A DNA stretch of 64,000 bases from Symbiodinium natans (taxonomy: Eukaryota > Sar > Dinophyceae > Suessiales > Symbiodiniaceae). Below, in pieces: positions 11,248-23,052 of the stretch; the stretch's first letter is position 1; each line of letters starts with the position of its first letter. The DNA lies in contig CAJNDS010002551.1 in assembly GCA_905221605.1 (NCBI GenBank), positions 35,001 to 99,000 of the forward strand, written 5' to 3'. Made by a program: the position numbers and the translations under genes. The notes beneath the pieces were generated by a model. It saw only the letters and a program-made list of their open reading frames with translations. It was not told the DNA's origin and made no database searches.

Positions 11248-11350
11248 GGGTAGGGGGGGATAGGGGGGGGGGGGATAGGGGGGGATAGGCGGGGCGGATA
11301 GGGGGGGGGATAGGGGGGGGGGGATAGGGGGGGGATAGGGGGATAGGGCG
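11248..11350 (+). repeat. GGGGGATA minisatellite (G-rich)
   Basis: About ten units of G(4-10)ATA with AGGCGGGGC variants. The plus strand could form stacked G-quadruplexes. Confidence 0.9.
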
Positions 11351-11616
11351 GCTTTCAGGGGGGTGTTTCACCAGGTGCTGTCGGACACGATGCAAGTTGC
11401 CGCATGATTCTCAAGGAACAAAGAACCCCACAGCTGAAAGAAGACAATGACTGTTGACATCAAAAACGATCAACATAAAAAGCTCCGAGCTTACTGTCGG
11501 GAGACAGCCCATTAGCGGAACGAGCCCGTAGATGTTCTGATTAGAAAATTGGAAAACCCTGATTCTACCAACTCCCATCTGCATGAAAACAACGGAGCGC
11601 TGCCAAAGTTGCTTGC

Positions 11617-11681
11617 CATCTGCTCCACATCTTTGTCCGGCTTGATCTTGCCAACGAACTGCCCGCATTCCATTTTGCCGA
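11617..11681 (-). CDS. Probable exon of unknown gene
   Basis: Acceptor GCAAG|TCGGC and a GC donor (CAGATG|GCAAGC) frame two bases plus 21 codons: GKMECGQFVGKIKPDKDVEQ then M. Charged, protein-like composition. The family is not recognised. Confidence 0.4.
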
Positions 11682-11689
11682 CTTGCACC

Positions 11690-13536
11690 GTTCGCAGCCC
11701 TGTCGGACTTCGAGCCTTCTCCTCAGGTGATGCACATCCATCTCGTTTTGTGCGATTTGTGAGGAAGGTTTACACCGGGAATGCTGCAGAAGTAGTGCTG
11801 CTATGAATTACAAGACTTCATAAACGGCGTTCCAGGTTCAGCTCAAAAACAAGACCACCCCTCATTACAGCGCACAGACACAGAACAAATGGGTCCTTAG
11901 TGCTCTGACATCGTGAAGTTGTGAAGCATAAAAGCCTTGGCCTCACATTCCTGATGATCGGGATCAAATCAAAAAAAATCCTGACCAGGGAGCTGAATCG
12001 CGCCACACGTCCTCAAGCCCAGCGACCTCCTTGACGTCCAACGTTTGCCGGCACCCGGCCTGCGCAGCATGAGCAGCAGCGGCTTCATCAGTGCCCATGC
12101 ATTTCGACTATGAAAGCCTTAAGCCGACTTGGTCGTGCAACGTCGCGTGCCGGGATGGGGGGGGAGGCCGGAGGGGGCGCGCATCCCCCGCCCTGCACGT
12201 TTAGGGTGCGGGGTTTCGAGTTTAGACCTTGGCGGCAGCTTTGGCGGTGCTTCCTTGCGGTTTTGGCGGCTGCCTTTAACGGCCTCGGGCTTCCGCCTGC
12301 GCTGCCCGCCCATGGGCGTCGCCCCTAAAAATAATATAAAAAAAACAATATACAGCATCATATATACAAGATCATAAACCTAATCAGTTTCTGTGCGGAC
12401 TGGCAGCAGGCGGCCAAGCCGCAGCGGCCGTCGTCGCGCCATGGGAAACACTTTCAAGTTGTGTGTAGATGTTCAAACCCTTCAAAGCATGCAAGGTGCA
12501 ACTTGTATTAGCGTAGAATAATATCTTATATATTAGCGTATTATAGTATACAAGCCCCATAGCGGCACCAGAAACATTGAATTTTCCAAGGTTATGATCC
12601 TACCAGCTCCTCCTTTCACCCACATCATCATGCTTCAGATTGATGTGTCGGTGCGTTCTTTAGAACAGAAGTTGCTAGGAACGGAAAAACCAATTAGGGG
12701 AGCAAGTCACTCCGAGGTTTTTGCAAGTGGAGCGGAGCAGCGGAGTAAGGTCGGAAATGACGTTGAGCTTTGTAGTCCAAGCTCGGAAAAACAACGGCCC
12801 CAGTAAACACAGATGCCGGCAGAAGCGAAGTCCGAAGACCACTTGGGGGGTTTACAGTGTGGGTCAAGCAGCTGTCGGCTACGATCGGAATAGGGCACTT
12901 ATATCAGTCACGCCACGCTGCTTGCTTAGCCATCACGATGACCTCAGTGCGGCTTCGGGCGCACTGCTCGTTGCCACTGCTGCTGAGGATCTACCCACAG
13001 GACACATCACAAGAGATTTAATGCAGGCTCCTCCTTGTGCAATCAGATAGTTTCGAGAACGGCAACTTCGGGCAAGAGCTCATCTTTTTGCTCAGCGCAG
13101 CAAAGGACCCAGGATCTGCATCGCGCGCTTGGCATTGGGATGTTTGCCTCGGATCATGGAGAGCGGCGAGCGACAGACAACGGAGCGGGAGGCTACAACC
13201 AAGGCAGGGCCCAGCTGCACTTGTCCGGGTGGCAGAGCAGGATCATACTCTTCACGGTTGGAAAACCGGCTCGACTCATTCCTAAGATGGAAAGCTTCAA
13301 ACCTTGCGTGGTTGTAGCATGTGTTGCCAAGTGCTGTCAAGCATGAGCACATGGCAAGGGCTCATTTCAGCCCAGGGACTCAGCAGGATGTCATTCGGCG
13401 TGGATTCGAAGTTCAAAGCCAGACGCACAGCAAGGGCCTCAAGGACACCAAGCTAGGCACATGCACGTAGGCATGGGGCCGGATCGAAGTCGGCTGGCGT
13501 GAGACAAGCAGAAAGAAGCAACATGTAACAACCGAC
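11690..13536. other. Unassigned stretch
   Basis: Overlapping open frames on both strands lack domains. A short AT-rich patch lies at 12330-12560. Scattered helix-like peptides may be further small exons, but no phase-consistent chain was built. Confidence 0.4.
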
Positions 13537-13634
13537 CTGTTGAAGGGTGCAGATGCCATTTTCGGCATCCGCCCTTGCTGCAGCTTCCAACTCGGAAAGG
13601 GTTTGCCTGCAGAGTCGACAAATATTTGGAGCAT
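13537..13634 (-). CDS. Probable exon with CxxC and helix
   Basis: Acceptor GGCAG|ATGC and donor CAACAG|GTCGGT enclose two bases plus 32 codons: APNICRLCRQTLSELEAAAR, then ADAENGICTLQQ. The CRLC pair followed by a Glu/Ala-rich helix could be half of a zinc site, but no second pair is visible. Function unknown. Confidence 0.4.
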
Positions 13635-13954
13635 CTGCCGCATCCCATCGTCAAGATTGCAATGCAACCGTTCCAAGAAAGCCTCCTGCGGAATCCGGCG
13701 CCGAGGATGCGCTCGCACATGGCATAGAGCTCCGCCGTAGCTGCGCGTGACGTCGCACGCTCCTGCGGAACATGGCACAATGCTTCAACCCTCGACCTTT
13801 CCATGGGACCCTCTCAAATCCTTGCTTCGAGCTCCCCCCTTCGAGGAACCAGCGGCATAAACACAGGCTGGAAGACGCGAGGAACAACATAACTTGAACG
13901 TCCTGGGAGCCGCTGTGGAAACGTTTTGTGTGTCTTGGCTAAGCGGAGGCGCGG

Positions 13955-14090
13955 ACCAGAACGCGAAAAACGCGAAAAGCGCGAAAAACGCGAAAAACGC
14001 GAAAAGCGCGAAAAACGCGACAAATGCGAAAAGCGCGAAAAACGCGACAAATGCGAAAAGCGCGAAAATCGCAAAAACACATAAATACAT
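13955..14090. repeat. CGCGAAAA minisatellite
   Basis: About 15 units of 9-10 bp (GCGAAAAAC / GCGAAAAGC). Lys/Asn/Ala- and Phe/Arg-rich readings are artefacts. It shares its unit with 15158-15330. Confidence 0.95.
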
Positions 14091-14329
14091 AAATAAATAA
14101 ATACAAATAAACAGTGGAAAACGCCTTAAACAAAAACGAGAGAAAACAGGGAGCAGGGCATGGCGCCAAGGTTGAGAACCCGAGAAGAGTATCCTAGCAA
14201 AACCTCATCAGGCCCGAAGCCTAAAGCCCTAAAACCTTATCAGCCCCAAACCTTATAAACCTCACAGCCTAAACCCTTGCCCGATTTCATTATCAGATTC
14301 TTAATTAATTGACAGCCACCGGCAAAATT

Positions 14330-14600
14330 CCAAAAGTTGTCTTTGCCCAGGCTTGTGCCCGGCTAAAGTCTTCATAATTAACGCTAATCAATTACCACTG
14401 TACGGGTTCCTGTAAATATTGCTATGATTTACCAGGGCACAGCCCCTGGTAAAATTCTTGGACTACAATTTTTGCCGGATCACAGGCAGTGGTAAAGCAT
14501 CCTAATTCTTTTTTTACCAGGGGCAAAAAAACACTATTTTCCTAAGTCTTTTTTGCCAGGACAATGCACTGGTAAAAGTTCCTATTTGTTTTGCCGAGGT
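14330..14600. repeat. Cluster of TTTACCAGG...CCTGGTAAA hairpins
   Basis: Repeated words TTACCAGG, TTTTGCCAGG and ACTGGTAAA, partly in inverse pairs (for example TTTACCAGGGC and CCCCTGGTAAA at 14429-14453). This suggests a small degenerate foldback family. No coding signal. Confidence 0.6.
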
Positions 14601-15157
14601 TGTCCTGAACCCTAAACCCTAAACCCTATGTTGTCAACCCAGGTGTCTGGCATGTGCTCGAAGCTCGGGGGGCGGGGGGGGGGGCCCGGACGAAGTCAAC
14701 CAGGACATAACACAAGCGAAGAATGCCCTCTCTCTTCTGACTTCTCCCCCTGTCGAAACATCCATGTCACACACGTATTCCGCCCCACCAAAAACCCACT
14801 AAAAAACTGATTTTCAACAAGGCTTAAAGGGTCACTATAAGGGACGCTGAAGTAATGAACAAGAATACCTTGACCAGGGGGGGAGTGTCCGTGAAAGCGG
14901 TTCGCTCCCTGCTGTCAGAGTTTTGGGCTTAAGGTCGTGGGTTTAGGGGGCGGCGTTAAACCCTCACGCCTTAACCCTCGGCCCTAACCTGCATGAATTA
15001 AAATTGTAGGCACGTAGTCTCTCTAAAATTTTCGGGGTTCTTGTTTTGAAGGGTTTTGGGTTGGGTTGCGGGTTCTATGTGAAGAATCCGAAAAGTGATC
15101 AAAAGGTTACCGCCCAAGGCCTCCTCTTATAGTCTTACAAGAGGACTGGAGAATGCG

Positions 15158-15570
15158 AAAAACGTAAAAAACGCGAAAAGCGCGAAAAGCACGAAAAGCG
15201 CGAAAAGCGCGAAAAGCGCGAAAACCGCGAAAAACCGCGAAAAACGCGAAAAACGCGAAAAGCGCGAAAAGCGCGAAAAGCGCGAAAAGCGCCAAAAACG
15301 CGAAAAGCGCGAAAATCGCGAAAAACGCTCGCTTTTTTTGCGTTTGTTCTTGCTTTTTGTTGTGTTGTTTCTTGTTTTTTTTTTTTTTGCTTTTCGTTTT
15401 GTTCTTGTGTTTGGCGTTTAGTTTCTTGTTTTTTTGCGTTTTTTCTTGTTTTGTTTTTTTTGTTTATTTTTTTTTTGTTTTGTTGTTCTTGTTTTTCGAC
15501 TTTTTGCGTTTTTCGACTTTTTGTTTTTTTTCTTGTTTTTTTGCGTTTTTCGACTTTTTGCGCGGCTCGA
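15158..15570. repeat. CGCGAAAA array meeting its own T-rich complement
   Basis: From 15158 to 15330 the plus strand has GCGAAAA units. At about 15325-15342 (AAAACGCTCG then CTTTTTTTGCG) it flips, and to about 15570 it has TTTTTGCG and TTCGACTTTTTGCG units. The whole can fold back on itself. The Phe-rich frame on the right half is an artefact. Confidence 0.85.
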
Positions 15571-15988
15571 CGCAGACTCCGGCACGGTACGACGCGCGAA
15601 AGGTTGCCTTAGGGGAGCCGGGACCCCAAACCCTAAACACTGAAGTCACTGAACTCTAAACCCAAAACCCTGAATAGGGTTAGCGTCTTGGGCGCTTGGA
15701 ATTGGAGTTGGGGGATCCGGCGCTTAGGCCGGTTCTAAGTCTCGAGTTGCGGGCTCAGTTGATTTCCCCTAAACCTGGAAGACCCTTAATCTTATTCCCC
15801 TATAAAACCCCTACATAACCCCCATATATATATATATGCATTATATAGTCCTTGTATACTTAAGAAGCTAAATAACCCCCATATTACCCGCAAGGTGCCT
15901 TATAAGGGTCCCTCCTTTAGTCCCTTGACCTAAACCCTTTTGGTGGGGGGGGGCGGGGGGTGCGCGGCTTGGGGAGCCCCCATGAATC

Positions 15989-17859
15989 CTGCTGGCGCTT
16001 CTCCTCTGCTTCCTTGCGTGCCTTGGCTTGGGCAGCCTAGTCATGGCAGGACAACTTGGACAGTGACCGCTCAAGCTTTCGGGAAGAAACTTCGCACGTT
16101 TAATGTGAACGCCGAACGCCTGTAGCTTCTCCGCTTCTTCCTTGGCCTTTTGGCGAGCCTGCAACAGCAACTTGCTCAGTGAAGGCATGTTAGCTCAGTC
16201 GGCTCACGACCCAAAATCGCACAGCCCAGCTCGCCTCTTCCGTTTCAGCTCTTGCTAAATTTTCACAGGAGATGCCCGTGTTCGCCATCAAGATACCACT
16301 AGCACCTTCAACAGCGGCCTACCAACATCATGATTTCATGAGCATGCCTGCTGCTGGCGCTTCTCCTCTGCTTCCTTGCGTGCTTTGGCTTGGGCAGCCT
16401 AGTCATGGCAGGACAACTTGGACAGTGACCTCTCAAGCTTTCGGGAAGAAACTCCGCACGTTTAATATGAACGCCGAACGCCTGTTTGGCGAGCCTGCAA
16501 CAGCAACTTGCTCAGTGAAGGCATGTTAGCTCAGTCGGCTCACGACCCAAAATCGCACAGCCCAGCTCGCCTCTTCCGTTTCAGCTCTTGCTAAATTTTC
16601 ACAGGAGATGCCCGTGTTCGCCATCAAGATACCACTAGCACCTTCAACAGCGGCCTACCAACATCATGATTTCATGAGCATGCCTGCTGCTGGCGCTTCT
16701 CCTCTGCTTCCTTGCGTGCTTTGGCTTGGGCAGCCTAGTCATGGCAGGACAACTTGGACAGTGACCTCTCAAGCTTTCGGGAAGAAACTCCGCACGTTTA
16801 ATATGAACGCCGAACGCCTGTTTGGCGAGCCTGCAACAGCAACTTGCTCAGTGAAGGCATGTTAGCTCAGTCGGCTCACGACCCAAAATCGCACAGCCCA
16901 GCTCGCCTCTTCCGTTTCAGCTCTTGCTGGATGTTCACAGGAGATTTGGGTTTTGTTTTCTCGGATGCCGTGCGGTTCCTCGCTAAGCCAACATCGAATA
17001 CGCGGTCGAGTTCATCGATGTATTGATGAATCATTAGAGCTGCTAGGACTGTTCGAAGATTTTCCGAGAACCTTGGAGGAACTATCAAACAAGAAGCGAC
17101 TGCTTCTGAATCGGATGCATGTCCTGGGACAGAGCGCATAGAAGTCCACCGGCCTTCTCAACTACTAGACTTTTTTATTCGCATCATGTGAAATTGCCAA
17201 AGGCTATCGCCATCACATGATCAATTTGTCGATTCTTCTCGCAAGGCATGCTAGTCAAGGTGTTGCGATTTGCCGATGGGACAGAGCTCATGCATGCGCA
17301 CACTCGCTGGCGAACACGGGACCCTGCCAAGCAAAGGGTGTTGAGGGCTTTGGAAAGCACACATAAAAGCTGAGCCTTTGGAGCAAAGCTGCAGGCCTTC
17401 TGCTTGGCCTCTTCAGCCTCGCGGAGGATTTGCTCCTGTTCGGCGTAAGCCTGGCACAAGGGCGCCGCCAAGCCACAAATCACAGAACCCAAATGCAGTT
17501 CAGGTTTCATGGTGTATAGGTCCGCTGAGGCCCCAAAGCTGAATGGGATGGCAGGAGCCCCTGAAGTTCAAAAGACAAAAATCGGCTTCTTGCTTGTGAT
17601 TTGACTAATTATGGATAGGAGTCATACACGGGGCTCCTAAGTAGCGCAAAGGACTTGGAACCCAATTTAGGGTACTTGTAAATAGTAAACCTCCCACTAT
17701 AGGGCCCTGATAACTAACCTTGCAACCAGAGGGCCCCTTGCTGTAGGAGGAAGACTGTGAACCATTCAGGCTGGATGGGGCCCATGAGCATCTGGCAGCT
17801 CACGCCTTCTTCTTGGCCTCCTCAGATTGCCGCAGAATCTTCTCGTGCTCTTGCTGTGC
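15989..17859 (-). CDS. Coiled-coil gene segment with duplicated phase-0 exons
   Basis: Small minus-strand exons, each starting AG|GC and all a whole number of codons. 17806-17859 reads AQQEHEKILRQSEEAKKK (GC donor). 17397-17450 reads AYAEQEQILREAEEAKQK (GC donor). 16684-16734 and 16348-16398 both read AAQAKARKEAEEKRQQQ (GC donor). 15989-16036 is the same peptide one Gln shorter (GA donor). 16120-16158 reads ARQKAKEEAEKLQ (GC donor). All are Ala/Glu/Lys/Gln helices of coiled-coil type. Paralogous borders and preserved phase make coding status likely. Ends of the gene and its identity are unknown; it may or may not join the 18 kb cluster, whose exons use another phase. Confidence 0.6.
16186..16921. 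repeat. 336 bp tandem duplication carrying a coiled-coil exon
   Basis: The 336 bp unit starting CATGTTAGCTCAGTCGG occurs at 16186 and 16522, and a partial copy starts at 16858. The two full copies look identical. An older related copy lies at about 15985-16185. Compared with that copy, the two full copies lack about 26 bp inside the ARQKAKEEAEKLQ exon, which removes most of it. Confidence 0.85.
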
Positions 17860-17904
17860 CTTTGCAGTGGCAGGCACGCAAAAAAAAGCACACACACACA
17901 CACA

Positions 17905-17925
17905 CCCTAAACCCTAAACCCTGAT
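17905..17925. repeat. Short telomere-like repeat next to a CA run
   Basis: Three CCCTAAA units follow a CA run (17889-17904). In minus sense the order is TTTAGGG, GT run, T tract, then the acceptor of the exon at 17859. Confidence 0.85.
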
Positions 17926-18080
17926 GTGGTCTCCCCTAGAACTACCGAACCAGTCCTCGCCAGCCGCGTCCAGGCAGAAAGGCGCGGCTGACGTTGGGCA
18001 CAACCTGAGTTGCCGGGGACTGCAGCCGCACACCTGGTGCCAGCCTACTCTGCTTGCATCGGGCTGGCTTCTCTTTCAAC

Positions 18081-18827
18081 CTCGTCTCGGCCAACTGAAG
18101 CTTCCTCTGCAGGGCGGCGTTGAGGTCTGCCGCCTCTTTGCGATGCTGCTTTGCGTCTTGGCACCTCGGTGTTCCCTTAAGGTTGTAACAGAGCTGCCCC
18201 TAGCCCGCACCTGCGTGGAGCGCGTGGAGGGGCTCACCCTGAAAGGAGGGGAGGATTCGAATCTGAGGATTCGACGTGGGGAACCTCATCTAGCTGCAGC
18301 TGAGACGCTCCTCCTGCAGCCTCTTGTTTGAAATCTGCAGCTTGCGGCATTGCAACTTTCTCAAAGACATCTCGACCTGTAGCCTGCAGTTGCTGTCGTG
18401 GCACCTTGGTCTCAGTCGCTTGCAGGATCCGAGCAACGAGCAAGTGGGCACCGGATGCGACTGCCATGGGCGGCACAGCCGAGCGGCTCCTTGCGCAGGA
18501 GGTCGTTCTCAGACAGCAGCTGGTCGATCTTGCACTTGCTGCGCTGGCACCTTGGCTTCAGCTACATTGAAGATCACAAAATGCCATGCATGGCGATGCG
18601 GATGACTCACGCCACCCTGAGCATGTCTGAGCAAAGTGGCTCCCTCCGCATGCAAAAGCACTGCGAGCAGCACTGCATGTGGCCCGGACTTGCTGAGCTC
18701 TGTCTGAAGCTGAACGATGTGGTCATCGGGCAGGCAGGTGCTGGCGTCGCTGTTGGCGGTGGCGATGCTCTGGTTGCTCTCGTTGCTCTCGCTGCAGGCA
18801 CTGTCGCCGCCAAGGCTTGTTTTGCGC
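18081..18827 (-). CDS. Coiled-coil gene segment with paralogous phase-2 exons
   Basis: Four minus-strand exons chain in phase, each entered by AG|G and each ending two bases into a codon. 18699-18827 (GC donor) is Ser/Asn-rich, then DDHIVQLQTE. 18488-18550 (GC donor) reads CQRSKCKIDQLLSENDLLRK. 18309-18404 (GC donor) starts CHDSNCRLQVEMSLRKLQ and ends KRLQEE. 18081-18164 (GT donor) starts CQDAKQHRKEAADLNAAL and ends RKLQLAET. The last three share the start (G)TGC-(Q/H)-x-x and a long charged helix, so they look like copies of one exon. A further likely exon upstream, 19253-19307 (GA donor), reads CALEAKEPDDEQAPS in part. The protein is a long coiled coil of unknown role. Confidence 0.6.
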
Positions 18828-20165
18828 CTTGGGTCACGACCGGCATCAAGCTTAGACAGGACCCAGGAAGCAGCGGGGCGTTCAAGCAATATGATTGCGA
18901 TGTGCTGCCCGGGGGACTTCCCTCCTTTCTGATGTTGTGCTGCCTCTTCTGCAAGGTAGAAACTCACCGGCCTCCAAATTGGCCGGCATGAAGAGTGCAC
19001 GTCAACAAGCAACAGCAGCGTGTCTGGACAAAGTAGCATTGTAACATGGCGAACATGCGGCCGAAGGAGCAGGTGGGCACCGCAGCCGTCCTTCTCATGC
19101 TCCCTGGGCGTCATCCTCAGCGATTACGTTACCACATCGTTGCCAGGTGCATGCTAATCGCGACTGCTACGAGCACGTGAAATATGCTCTGCACACACTG
19201 TTGAGAATGCAAGGCGCATTGGAGCCCTGCTAGGTCTGCTGAGCGGCTTTTCCTGAAGGGGCTTGTTCGTCGTCGGGCTCTTTCGCCTCCAGCGCGCAGC
19301 CTCGCACCTTGACTGTTGGGTCCCGTGGCAGCTGCGACTTCAGGCTGGGGCTTTGCACGGGTCTGCACGCCTAAACACAAGATATCTGATTGGCTGCCGG
19401 CCTCTCGACGCCGGGATGACGCTGGGGCCGCCTTCGCCGGGCCATGGCTGGTGAAAAGGAGCCTCGCTGGCTCCCGAAATGTGCTCTGCTAACATAGGTG
19501 TGGCTATCATGGAAATGTTGTAGTGGACTTTCTGAAGCCTCCTGCAAAGAGCCGCATCAGATCTGGCCAGGATGCATTTGCAAACGAACGACTACGGCAT
19601 CATAAGTTGAAGTGACAGAGATTGCGCACACGGCAAGATGCTTGAGTGACCGGACCGTGATCGAAGGTGCTGCTCCGATAGTGACCACAAAACACGTTCG
19701 TGGCTTCGCAGGATATACGTGGGTCAATCAAAAATGTTGCGCCTGCGCCCTATACCCCACATCTGAGAAGTTCATAGGACAAAAACGGCAACTCAGGCAT
19801 GACATCCCCAAGTGCACAACAGACAAATCGGACAAGCGATGCCGTCCAAATGTGCAGTCTCTCGCTGTTTTCCTCGGCAGACTTCCGTTTGCAGGCAAGA
19901 TGTGAACTGTTGCGCGCACCGTTTGGGCGCTTGCAGCCCCGGAGCTACGCCTCCCAACGCCCAATTGTTGAAGCGGGGGAACTCGCTGACATTCTGACTG
20001 AAGCTGCAAGGCCACAAGATTTTCTATCCCTGTCTACTCTAACTTAATCTAACCTCGATAGGTCGTGAGCCGTCTTGGTCGCCACCGTCCCTCCGCCCAC
20101 ACCCTGCCCTTCCAAATCCATCACAGCCGTCGCAGCCCCGCCAGTCCATGCCCATTTGGCTCGAA

Positions 20166-20643
20166 GGCTCATGGCGAGGGCTTGAGCCTCTTGAGTGTGC
20201 TGAGTGCCCGACGCTACATGGCCATCCTTCCATGTGGGTAATGGCGGCTCTTCGTGGGAAGCCTGGCTCGCCAGCATCGCACCACGCCGCCCGCCCCGCG
20301 CCCCCGTCCCCCGCCCTCATGACCCACTGGCCTCGAAGCCCGACACCGCTCGAGCCCACCAGTTTCTGCAGGCACGCGTGCATGCACTTGTGCATGCACA
20401 GCGCTGCCAAGCGTGCATGCACAAGTGCATGCGCGCGTGCCTGCAGAAAGCGGCGGGCTCGAGCGGTGTCGGGCTTCGAGGCCAGTGGGTCATGAGGGCG
20501 GGGGACGGGGGCGCGGGGCGGGCGGCGCGGTGCGATGCTGCCGAGTCAGGCTGCCCACGAAGAGCTGGCAATACCCACAGAGGAGGATGGCCATGTAGCG
20601 TCGCGCACTCGACACACTCAAGAGGCTCAAGCCCTCGCATGGG
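20166..20643. repeat. Long palindrome (foldback) in copy 1
   Basis: Left arm about 20166-20399 and right arm about 20413-20643 are inverted copies at roughly 85-90% identity. They flank a 13 bp centre AGCGCTGCCAAGC (20400-20412). Weaker inverted matches (CCACCGTCCCTCCGCCC) extend to about 20075 and 20705. No coding function is claimed. Confidence 0.9.
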
Positions 20644-22984
20644 ACTTCAAACCTCCATTGATGTATTAGAATCAATGGGGCGGAGGGACGGTGGCTTTGG
20701 GCTTGGTCGAGGACCAGCAGGGCTTGCAATGGCTCAGGATTCGGTCAAGCAGGTTGGAGGTCTGACGAGAGGAAAGTCGGCTGTCAAACAAGCCTGGCTG
20801 CACCAACGCCGCATGCCTGGCATGAGCCGGAGGGGCGACGCACAGCCACGGTGCTGGCGGATGGAAACCACCAGCACCAAGGCCCAGCGTCACTACACCT
20901 CCTGCAGCAACCCAAGCTGCGGTGTAAGCGCTACCAAGCCCGTCCGACAACCGGCTATCCCAGTCCTACGATCTTTTAGAAGAGCTGCAAACGTTCTTGG
21001 ATCTTGTGGCCAGCCCTTGCACGCTAGATCCTCACCTCAGGAGCCGCACACATCATGCTGGACCCTCAGCCGTCGGGTTCAAGGCCTGCGGTTTAGGCGC
21101 ATGTCGGCTTAGGCTTAAGTTTCGGATGGTGGATAGTCCATACCCGATCTAACCCTCTTGCCTGATCGCAGCTGCAACACACCTTCTAATCCAAGCAATG
21201 CGGAGGCAGTGGTCTGGAACCTGTAACCTGACCCATAATGGCATGGAAGGACACCTCGCCATCCGTGTTTGTTGAGTTCAGAAGGGTTTTGGGATGAGGG
21301 TTTAAAGGCAACACCACCCTCCGAACCCCCGAAGAGGGGTTCATAAAAGAACAATGCCTCGTGACTTACGCTGGGAACCACTCGAAAGCGCCTTCCGTGT
21401 CTGTCGCCGTCGCCCCTGGCGTCGTAGGCCCTGCCTGGTGCAACCGTTTTCAGGGCTGAGGGATGTTGAGGGGTTTGGGGCTTCAGGCTTCGGGAGGTTA
21501 GGGCTTGAAGATGTTTGCATGGGTTGAGGTAGAGCATGCTTAACCTTGGATCGTCCAGAACTCCGAGTAACATCGCTTTGTTGCCCTAAACCCCGGGAAC
21601 CCGGGGAGCCCCCTCCCGCCTCGGTGCCAATGTAGATGCGCTTCAGCGTCCGGCCAGCCGCGTTGTCCAAGCCGAAGGCCTGTCAGAGTATGTAATGTGT
21701 TGGGGCCTCGCACTCAAGGTGGCTCTCTGTCCGGTTTTGGGCGGTGGGGATGCAAGTGCTGAGGGCGAGGATGTTGGGTAGGGTGCTCCTCTCCTCAAGC
21801 ACCCACAGTGCAGTGCACAACGGGGGCCTTCCACGACTCCCGGTTGTTGACTTCCTCCAGGAGGTTGCGGGGGTTCTGGGCTTGGGATTGGGGCTCTGGG
21901 CTGCGAGGCACAGTTGAGATGTTGGAGCTTCACAAGGCTTATTTTAAAAAGCGGCGCAAGTCACACATTGAGCACTGTGACCCGGTCTTTCCCCCCCCTC
22001 CCCACCCCCCCCCGCCCCAAAAAAAAAATCAAAACCTTAACAGCATGCCTTACTAATCCCCCCACTCTCCCAGCCCCACCCCCAACCCCAAAAATCGAAA
22101 AGGCCTTGCTGGCCCTTGGGTTCGTTGGCCGGTTGCGTTGGGTTTGGTCTGAGGGTTGCCTATGTCTTCTGATGTTGGGTTTCGTCTATTGCCTTTGGGC
22201 GTGTAGGGGGGGGGGAGGGGTGGGCGGCTATGGGGAGTTTCAGAGCTCCCTCTCTTCTTTTTTGGCCTCTAGGATTCCGTGAGTAGTGGATGCCCAATCC
22301 GGGGGTGCCAGCACCTTCAAGCCCCTGCTGCAACGTGGTTCGGACTCTACAGGGTCTTTATAGGGTTTCGGGCTGCACATAAGTGCACCTTTTTAAGGTC
22401 TGTTGGGGGCCGCTAAGAAACTGAGAGGAACTCAAGACTCAAGAGAGCGAAGAGAACCCGGGCTTGTTTTGGTCGCAACCAGTGACTGGAAGTTCTTGAA
22501 ACGCGCGCGAATTTCGCATGAAACACAGGACGTGGTACCGAAGCCCCAAGCCATCAACTCAGATAAACACTACACACTTCACGCAGAAGCGACCCAGCGA
22601 CATTCATGGTCACATTAGAGGGACGTCCTCGCGAATATCGGCGGCCAAGTACGGACTACTATTTCCAGTACTCGTGCTGGACTTGTCTGAAGTGATACCA
22701 GTATAGTCAGTTGTAGTAGTCGTCTCCCCGGGTCTGCTGGGCAGACAAGACTGATGCTCCGGCCTCAGGCAATCGCAAGCTCGTGCTCATCAGAGACCTT
22801 GCACCAAAGGAACAACCACAGCGGATCTCACGGCGCTTTCTCGTGAAGTTGAGGCTGCGGCATGGCTGCAGTTGCAACAGTTGCAGTCGCAGGATTGCCA
22901 GGCCTTGGGTGCGGTCTGGCGAGTCGAGGCATGGACTGAGATGTCAAGCATGGGCCCATCAAGGCAGGCGCAAACTGTGGCCAA

Positions 22985-23052
22985 CGAAGCTGGCTGAGGT
23001 ACTCCTTGCCCTCGCTGAGCAAGGCATCTCGTTGTATGGTGGCCTCAGAGGC
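22985..23052 (-). CDS. Possible exon in the duplicated segment
   Basis: After an AG|GCC acceptor the minus frame reads ATIQRDALLSEGKEYLSQL, a charged helix-like peptide. The same sequence is at about 43616-43683 in copy 2. Borders are approximate and the family is unknown. Confidence 0.3.

Noticed and set aside
18935-18990. A 19 nt segment GTGAGT...TTGCAG that looks like a tiny intron
   Set aside because: Introns this short are known in chlorarachniophyte nucleomorphs. All other introns here are 60 bp or longer, so it is probably an acceptor near an unrelated GTGAGT.
20204-21112. 302-codon plus-strand frame (with a 321-codon counterpart at 40778-41743)
   Set aside because: It crosses the GC-rich palindrome, where all frames tend to be open. 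The copy 2 version is conserved only because the duplication is recent.
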